Assembly (NCBI GenBank): GCA_044866695.1
Contig: JBIOUF010000255.1
Location: forward strand, 1-8,739
Origin: JBIOUF01 sp044866695
GTDB taxonomy: Bacteria; Actinomycetota; Actinomycetes; Propionibacteriales; Nocardioidaceae
Direction of reading: 5' to 3'
DNA: 8,739 bases
Shown here in pieces: positions 4,432 through 8,739 of the stretch. The notes beneath the pieces were generated by a model. It saw only the letters and a list, made by a program, of their open reading frames with translations. It did not search any database and was not told where the DNA came from. A program made the position numbers and the translations under genes. Numbering within the stretch: the first letter of the stretch is position 1; each line of letters starts with the position of its first letter.

Positions 4432-6974
4432 ACTCCGAGAACGCGGGCCAGCGCGCCTCGCTCGGACACGCCGAGCTTGAGCCCGGCCCGATACAGGTGA
4501 CCCTCGACGGTGCGCACCGAGACCGTCAGCCGCTCCGCGATGTCCTTGTTGGAGAGCCCGCGAGCGGCCAGCGCGACGATCTCCCGCTCGCGGGCGGTCA
4601 GGGGCAGCGGTTGGACCGCGATCGCCAGCGCGGGCGTGCGGGCACCGGACCGGGCCGCCAGGCTCTGGGCGAGGGCCGCGGCACTGAGCGCTGATCCCGG
4701 CCGCCCCCGACGACGGTGTGCGTCGGCCGCCTGGGCGGCCGCGTCCCCGGCGGCGACGAGGTCGCCCTGGCGGTTCCAGGACTCGGCGGCCTTGAGCAGG
4801 GCCTCGCCGTCCGAGCCGGCCAAGGCCCTGGCATGCGCGCCGGCGACCGCGGCGCGTGGGCCGAGATCGGCAAGAGCAGTGAGCCGAGGTAGCGCGGCCG
4901 CCGCGTCGCCGAGCTGGACCACGGTCTGCCACGCGAACACCTCGTAGGCGGGAGCGCCCATCTCTCGGGCCAGCCCGGCGGCGGCGACAGACTGGTCCAA
5001 CGACTCGCTCGTCGATCCCTCGGCGGCAGCCCCCCACGCCCGGGCGAGGAGGTCGTCGGGAGCCAGGAAGAGGTACGCCGGGTGCTGACCGGCCCTGATC
5101 CCGGAGAGCAGGGGCATGGCCTGCTCGGCCTGGCCGGCCTGCGCCAGGGCAGTCGCCAGCAGTGTGCGGCACCGGAACCGGAACTCGTGCCCTGAGTCTA
5201 CAAGCCCCGCCCACGCCTCGCGCAGCAGGAACAGGGCGTCGCCGACGCGTCCGCCGGCGAGCGCGGCGTGCCCGGCGACGACCAACCCCATCAGCCGCGC
5301 GGGGCCAGGCAGGTCGGCCGAGGCGGCCAGCATCCTGCGAGCCTGGTCGTGCCCCCGGTCAGGTGTCCCGGCCAGGCGGTGCCCGAGCACCTGGAGGTCC
5401 GCGAGGCCGAACCCGGGGATCGCTGTGGGGACCCGGTCGGCAGTCAGCCCGCCGATGACCGCGGCCTCATCGAGCAGGTCGCGCTGCCCCGTCAGCGCCG
5501 CCGCCCCTGACACCGCGGACGCGGCCAGGATTCTGGCCAGGTCGTCGGGCAGGTCGCTGCGAAGGAGCTGGGGACCGCTGGCGAGCGCGGGGGACAGCTC
5601 GCCGGCAGCGACGGACACCGCGAGGGACATCGCGGCGACGTGGAGGGGAAGCGCGCCGGTGGCCTCCGCCGCGGCCAGGGCCTCGCGGGCGACGTCGGAC
5701 CGCGCCATCGTGAAGAGCTGGTTGCCGGTGCGGTGCAGCTGAGCCATCGCGCGGATGGCTGCGTCGGGAGCGGTCGCGATGACGTCCTTGTGGATGGCCT
5801 CCGCCTCGTCCCCACGGCTGAGCCACGACAGGGCCGCGGCGTGCACCAGCCGCGCCACCGGCGTCTCGGTGGCAGCCGCGGCCCGGGCCAGCCGCTCGGC
5901 CAGCGGCAGGTCGTACATCCGGGTCGCGGCCTCGGCCGCCTGCAGGAACAGGGCGGGGTCCGCCGGGAGGTCGGAGTCGAGCGTCAGCACGGCCCGGGGG
6001 ATCGGGTCGGAACGAGGCTCGAGGGTCACGGCCACCTGGCCGCGCAGGCGGCGGGCGCGCAGGGTTCCCATGGCGGTGCGGCGTACCTCGCCGTACAGCG
6101 GGTGCGCCAGCCGGGCGACCGTCCCGTCGGTGCCCACCAGACCCCGCCGCTCGGCTTCCTCGAGGTCGGCTGGCGAGGTCAGCTCCGACAGCGTCGAGAC
6201 CGCGATCGGCTCGGCGAGCGTCACCAGGTCCACGACGTCCTGGACGCCGGCCGCGAGTCCGCCCATCTCCTGCTCCAGGAGGCTCGCCAGCTCCGGAGAG
6301 ATCGACGGCTCCCGTGTCCACCGCCAGATCCCGGACGCAGGGGCGAACCGCCCCGAGGCCACCTCGCCGGTGAGCAGGTGTCGAAGGAACAGTGGGCTTC
6401 CTTGCGTCAGTGTCCACAACCTGTGCGCGGACGCTGAGTCGACCGGCCCACCGAGCACCCGGGCGACCAGGCCCGTGGTCGCGGCGGCATCCAGCGGGGT
6501 CAGGTCCAGCCGCGGCAGCAGGTCGTCCTTCCACAGGGCAGTCACGATGCCGGGGACCGGCTCCCCGGTCCGCAGCGTGACCAGGACCGGTGCCAGCCGA
6601 CGTACGACCGCGCGGTGCAGCACGATCGCGGAGTGCTCGTCCAGCAGGTGCGCGTCGTCGACGACCAGCACCGGCGGCTGCTCGTGCTCGAGCTGCTCCA
6701 GCACCCGACCGATGGACTCCGCGGGGTCACCGGCGGAGACGTCCAGCAGACCGACGAAAGCGCCGAGCGGCAGCGGACGAGCGGCCGCGCTGCCGTGGGC
6801 CCAGAGGAGGGTGGAACCCTTGCCCTCCGCTGTGCCGAGTGCCTCCCGGGCAAGCCGGGTCTTGCCCACCCCGGCAGGACCCGCAACGACGATCCCGGCA
6901 GCACCCGGCCGGATCGAAGCCGCGACCTGGCGTAGCTCCTCGTCCCTCCCGGTCAGCGGCCACGCCCGCTCCAT
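4425..6974 (-). CDS. Large ATP-binding LuxR-family (LAL/MalT-like) transcriptional regulator
   Basis: An 849-residue STAND-type regulator. The N-terminus has the family opening WPLTGRDEELR (5-15), Walker A GPAGVGKT (32-39), Walker B PPVLVVDDAHLLDE (100-113) and a following LVTLRTGEPVPG strand. A long Ala/Leu-rich helical middle (about 290-770) resembles tetratricopeptide-like repeats that usually sense a ligand or partner. The C-terminal 58 residues are a LuxR helix-turn-helix: LTAREREIVALAARGLSNKD, then IAERLTVSVRTVEGHLYRAG, ending LGVE. ATP binding and oligomerisation would switch on DNA binding, as in MalT. No receiver domain is present. I chose ATG 6974 because family likeness begins there; GTG 7025 would add 17 residues. 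Neither has a strong ribosome site, so the start is uncertain. It is followed on the same strand by the cupin and SRPBCC genes, which are candidate targets. An antisense open frame over much of this gene is a codon-bias shadow. Confidence 0.9.
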   Translation of the reverse strand: MERAWPLTGRDEELRQVAASIRPGAAGIVVAGPAGVGKTRLAREALGTAEGKGSTLLWAHGSAAARPLPLGAFVGLLDVSAGDPAESIGRVLEQLEHEQPPVLVVDDAHLLDEHSAIVLHRAVVRRLAPVLVTLRTGEPVPGIVTALWKDDLLPRLDLTPLDAAATTGLVARVLGGPVDSASAHRLWTLTQGSPLFLRHLLTGEVASGRFAPASGIWRWTREPSISPELASLLEQEMGGLAAGVQDVVDLVTLAEPIAVSTLSELTSPADLEEAERRGLVGTDGTVARLAHPLYGEVRRTAMGTLRARRLRGQVAVTLEPRSDPIPRAVLTLDSDLPADPALFLQAAEAATRMYDLPLAERLARAAAATETPVARLVHAAALSWLSRGDEAEAIHKDVIATAPDAAIRAMAQLHRTGNQLFTMARSDVAREALAAAEATGALPLHVAAMSLAVSVAAGELSPALASGPQLLRSDLPDDLARILAASAVSGAAALTGQRDLLDEAAVIGGLTADRVPTAIPGFGLADLQVLGHRLAGTPDRGHDQARRMLAASADLPGPARLMGLVVAGHAALAGGRVGDALFLLREAWAGLVDSGHEFRFRCRTLLATALAQAGQAEQAMPLLSGIRAGQHPAYLFLAPDDLLARAWGAAAEGSTSESLDQSVAAAGLAREMGAPAYEVFAWQTVVQLGDAAAALPRLTALADLGPRAAVAGAHARALAGSDGEALLKAAESWNRQGDLVAAGDAAAQAADAHRRRGRPGSALSAAALAQSLAARSGARTPALAIAVQPLPLTAREREIVALAARGLSNKDIAERLTVSVRTVEGHLYRAGLKLGVSERGALARVLGVE

Positions 6975-7197
6975 GGCCGTCAGGGTAGCCACTGCCTCGA
7001 CGGTCTCGCCGTCGCGGCACCGCACGACGCCAGTGTCGAGCGGGTTGGCTGGACGGGGGGCGGTCGACGATCCCTGCCGCGCGCGTCGCGTGCGACGTCA
7101 TGCCCGTGGGCGACCGCCTGAGCATAATCTTGGCTCCCCAGCCATGCCCACCATGATGTGGGACAGGTCGACCACGGGACCGGGAGAGGATCCACTC
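6975..7197. promoter_or_regulatory. Divergent promoter region between the LuxR gene and the small membrane-protein gene
   Basis: These 223 bases separate two outward-reading genes and must hold both promoters, unless the LuxR gene starts at GTG 7025. The most AT-rich patch is at 7123-7130, CATAATCT: TAATCT fits a plus-strand -10 and would give a start of transcription near 7137, with a leader of about 60 bases. No clear -35 is seen. An inverted repeat CCCAC-N6-GTGGG at 7147-7162 lies in that leader and could be an operator or an RNA stem. The minus-strand promoter is not recognisable. Confidence 0.35.
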
Positions 7198-7482
7198 ATG
7201 GGATGTCTGCTCGCACTGCTAGCCGGGTTCGCACCTCGCATCGCACTGGTGCTCATCTGGATCTTCTCCGACCTGGTGGACCGCGCGTTCACCGGCTTCC
7301 TCGTCCCGCTGCTCGGGCTGATCGTCTTCCCGTATGCGACGTTGTTCTACGTCCTTGCCTACAGTCCGGTCACCGGGGTGGCCGGATGGGGCTGGGCTTT
7401 CGTGGTACTCGGGTTCATCCTCGATATCGGGCACTGGGCTGGTGGCGGTGTCGCCGGCCGTCAGCGGTACGCGAGCGCGTAG
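7198..7482 (+). CDS. Small three-helix membrane protein of unknown function
   Basis: A 94-residue integral membrane protein. Three hydrophobic segments are clear: about 4-24 (including RIALVLIWIFS), 32-54 (TGFLVPLLGLIVFPYATLFY) and 62-79 (AGWGWAFVVLGFILDIG), followed by a short basic tail GRQRYASA. The motifs LVPLLGLIVFPYATLFYVL and GWGWAFVVLG recall small uncharacterised membrane proteins frequent in actinobacteria, but I cannot name a family with certainty. ATG 7198 is set by GGGAGAGGA at 7182-7190, a strong ribosome site seven bases upstream. The frame is open far upstream only because it is antisense to the LuxR gene. It lies 71 bases before the YihY/BrkB gene on the same strand and may be transcribed with it. 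Confidence 0.78.
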   Translation: MGCLLALLAGFAPRIALVLIWIFSDLVDRAFTGFLVPLLGLIVFPYATLFYVLAYSPVTGVAGWGWAFVVLGFILDIGHWAGGGVAGRQRYASA

Positions 7483-7490
7483 CTCGAAAC

Positions 7491-7504
7491 GCCGCGAAGG
7501 CGGC
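7491..7504 (+). terminator. Small hairpin between the two membrane-protein genes
   Basis: GCCGC-GAAG-GCGGC forms a perfect 5-bp stem with a tetraloop nine bases after the stop of the small membrane-protein gene. It is followed by TTGGGTTCTG, which has some U residues but no run. It could attenuate or pause transcription before the YihY/BrkB gene; a full terminator is doubtful. Confidence 0.35.
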
Positions 7505-7553
7505 TTGGGTTCTGTGGTCTCCGATGGGTGTTCGCGGGCGAAGGGAGCCCCAG

Positions 7554-8519
7554 ATGAGGCCAGCGGCGGCGACGACGCCGATCGACGGCGTGCCGGTCGA
7601 TCCACCGTCTCGTCCCGTCCCGCCGGTGGTGGAGCGGCTCGACCGGTCCCGCGTTGGCGGCGTCGCATACCGTGCCGCGCGTCGCTACTCCACTGCCAAC
7701 GCCGGGCTGATGGCCGCCGGGACAGCGTACTATCTGCTGTTGGCGATGCTGTCCCTGTTGGCGTTCGCCTACGGCGTCATCGCCATCGTGGGAGCCGACG
7801 AGCTGGCGGCCTGGTTGACCGACGTGCTGAGTGAGGCGATGCCGAACCTCGTCGGTGATGACGGGATCGACCCGGCGCAGCTCCGATCGACAGCCCAGAC
7901 GGTCGGTGTCATCGGCCTGGTCGTGCTGCTCTACTCCAGCCTCGGCGCCGTGGGGGGCGCCTCCCGGTCGATCCACGTCATCTACGGGGCTCCACCGGAT
8001 CCGCGTGCCGTCGTCAGGGCCAAGGCGCGTCACCTCGCGGTCCTCGTGGCCGTGACCCCGCTGATCCTCGTGTCGTTCTCGTCGTCGGGCCTGGCGTCGA
8101 GTCTGGCCAAGCCGATCCTCGAGGCGATCGGGTTGCACTCCGGTGTGGTGCGGACCCTGCTCGCCGCAGGTGGCATGGTGATGGGCTTCGTAGTCGACGT
8201 GCTGGTCCTGTGGATTCTGTTGGGGACCCTCGGCGGGATCCGACCGCATCGCGAGCCCAGGCTCGGCGCCAGCCTGGTCGGGGCCGGATGTGCGCTGGTG
8301 GTCAAGCAGCTCTTGCAGGTCGTGGTTGCGTGGTCCCTGGCCAAGCCGCAGTACGGCGCATTCGCCGCACCCCTCACGGTTCTCTTCGTGTTGTCGCTTC
8401 TCTCAACCGTGCTCTATCTCTCCGCGGCAGTCGCCGCAGGCATCAGCGACAAGGACCGGCCGCTGCAGCTGCTCGAAGCCCGCGGCCAGGACGCCGGGCC
8501 GGGGCCCCCGGGGCGGTAG
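7554..8519 (+). CDS. YihY/BrkB-family (UPF0761) inner-membrane protein
   Basis: A 321-residue polytopic membrane protein of the YihY/virulence-factor BrkB family (once misnamed ribonuclease BN); its transported molecule or activity is not established. After a cytoplasmic Pro-rich N-terminus (1-35), the family block ANAGLMAAGTAYYLLLAMLS (49-68) opens the first helix. Further hydrophobic segments lie at about 116-138, 160-184, 203-227, 238-263 and 267-296, giving the expected six. The charged segment IYGAPPDPRAVVRAKARHL (143-161) matches the cytoplasmic loop seen in relatives, as does QYGAFAAPLTVLFVLSLLST near 266-285. The last 25 residues are a hydrophilic tail. Length is typical. ATG 7554 is preferred because AAGGGAG at 7541-7547 is well placed; ATG 7524 in frame would add ten residues without such a site. 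Confidence 0.86.
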   Translation: MRPAAATTPIDGVPVDPPSRPVPPVVERLDRSRVGGVAYRAARRYSTANAGLMAAGTAYYLLLAMLSLLAFAYGVIAIVGADELAAWLTDVLSEAMPNLVGDDGIDPAQLRSTAQTVGVIGLVVLLYSSLGAVGGASRSIHVIYGAPPDPRAVVRAKARHLAVLVAVTPLILVSFSSSGLASSLAKPILEAIGLHSGVVRTLLAAGGMVMGFVVDVLVLWILLGTLGGIRPHREPRLGASLVGAGCALVVKQLLQVVVAWSLAKPQYGAFAAPLTVLFVLSLLSTVLYLSAAVAAGISDKDRPLQLLEARGQDAGPGPPGR

Positions 8520-8580
8520 CCCGCGTGCCGCAGCCACAACCCCGCCCTAGAGCCCCAACCCATTCGTCGTCATGCCGACA

Positions 8581-8709
8581 TCGCCGCACCGACAGCTCGG
8601 ACCCCTCCCACACGGCGGCCAGATCGAGGCGCACGGCCCGGCGCCTGGGGCCGTACTGCCCTGCCGGGTCGACCGCCCGGAGGTGTCGGATGAAGTCGGG
8701 GAGGTGTGT
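8581..8709 (-). pseudogene. Coding-like fragment of unknown origin
   Basis: From the base after an in-frame TGA (8710-8712), one minus-strand frame reads about 43 codons with G or C at nearly all third positions and a protein-like composition: THLPDFIRHLRAVDPAGQYG, then a basic patch, then RLDLAAVWEGSELSV. Beyond about 8580 the frame stays open but the sequence turns into Arg/Gly/Ala-rich text opposite the end of the YihY/BrkB gene. A GTG at 8634 is the only nearby in-frame start and has no clear ribosome site. I read it as a possible decayed end of a gene lying off the right edge. The family is not recognised and chance cannot be excluded. Confidence 0.3.
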
Positions 8710-8729
8710 TCACAGTGTCCGCGACTTCA
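8691..8729. repeat. Nested inverted repeat at the right edge
   Basis: TGAAGTCG (8691-8698) and CGACTTCA (8722-8729) are perfect inverted repeats; with one mismatch the arms extend to 11 bases (8691-8701 and 8719-8729, 10 of 11 paired). Near the centre lies a second small palindrome, TGTG-TT-CACA (8705-8714), almost concentric with the outer arms. The element follows the YihY/BrkB gene by 171 bases. It could be a terminator stem without a U-run, a protein-binding site, or the end of a mobile element continuing off the window. Confidence 0.6.
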
Positions 8730-8739
8730 CTTCTCGCGC

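Noticed and set aside
4141..5214. A 357-codon minus-strand open frame overlapping the LuxR C-terminus
   Set aside because: It is an Arg/Pro/Gly-rich alternative frame of the LuxR gene, typical of GC-rich DNA. The helix-turn-helix frame is the real one.
5755..7482. A 575-codon plus-strand open frame running into the small membrane-protein gene
   Set aside because: It is antisense to the LuxR gene for most of its length, has Ser/Arg-rich low-complexity text and no domain. Only its last 94 codons, with their own ribosome site, are a gene.
7158..7553. Longer N-terminal extension of the YihY/BrkB frame from ATG 7158
   Set aside because: It would overlap the small membrane-protein gene entirely with Arg-rich text. 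Family likeness and a good ribosome site place the start at 7554.

Overview
This is GC-rich DNA with strongly G/C-biased third codon positions, GTG as well as ATG starts, 4-base start/stop overlaps, and one divergent gene pair that appears to lack leaders. All of this fits an actinobacterium. The gene families (NmrA-like and NAD(P)H-binding proteins, an ATP-binding LuxR regulator, SRPBCC, YihY/BrkB) are common in soil actinobacteria such as Nocardioidaceae, but I cannot place the genus. No rRNA, tRNA, CRISPR array or intact mobile element is visible.

Layout. (1) 1-968, plus strand: a possible tail of an upstream gene, then an overlapping pair made of a DUF6398-like protein and a small protein resembling the CcbP calcium-binding family. 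(2) 1176-3183: a divergent redox module. An NmrA-like Rossmann protein is read leftward. A MarR-type regulator and a second, smaller NAD(P)H-binding protein are read rightward and joined by an ATGA overlap. Only 17 bases separate the most likely start codons. They hold a perfect inverted repeat in which a -10 element for each strand sits exactly six bases from its own ATG. This looks like a bidirectional leaderless promoter that doubles as the regulator's operator. (3) 3253-6974, minus strand: a large ATP-binding LuxR regulator, a degenerate cupin and an SRPBCC protein (the last two joined by a GTGA overlap), followed in frame after the SRPBCC stop by a 67-codon open stretch that reads as the C-terminus of a membrane protein without a start. 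(4) 7198-8519, plus strand: a 94-residue three-helix membrane protein and a YihY/BrkB-family membrane protein. (5) 8520-8739: no intact gene; there is a minus-strand stretch with coding-like base composition and a nested inverted repeat at the right edge.

How they may work together: the MarR protein probably represses itself, its downstream enzyme and the divergent NmrA-like gene from one palindrome, as in small redox- or electrophile-responsive modules. The LuxR, cupin and SRPBCC genes are co-directional and may be co-transcribed; their ligand and substrate cannot be read from sequence. I found no clear evidence of a large undescribed system. The items most worth following are the symmetric divergent promoter, the DUF6398/CcbP-like pair, the in-frame fragment behind the SRPBCC stop, and the edge palindrome.
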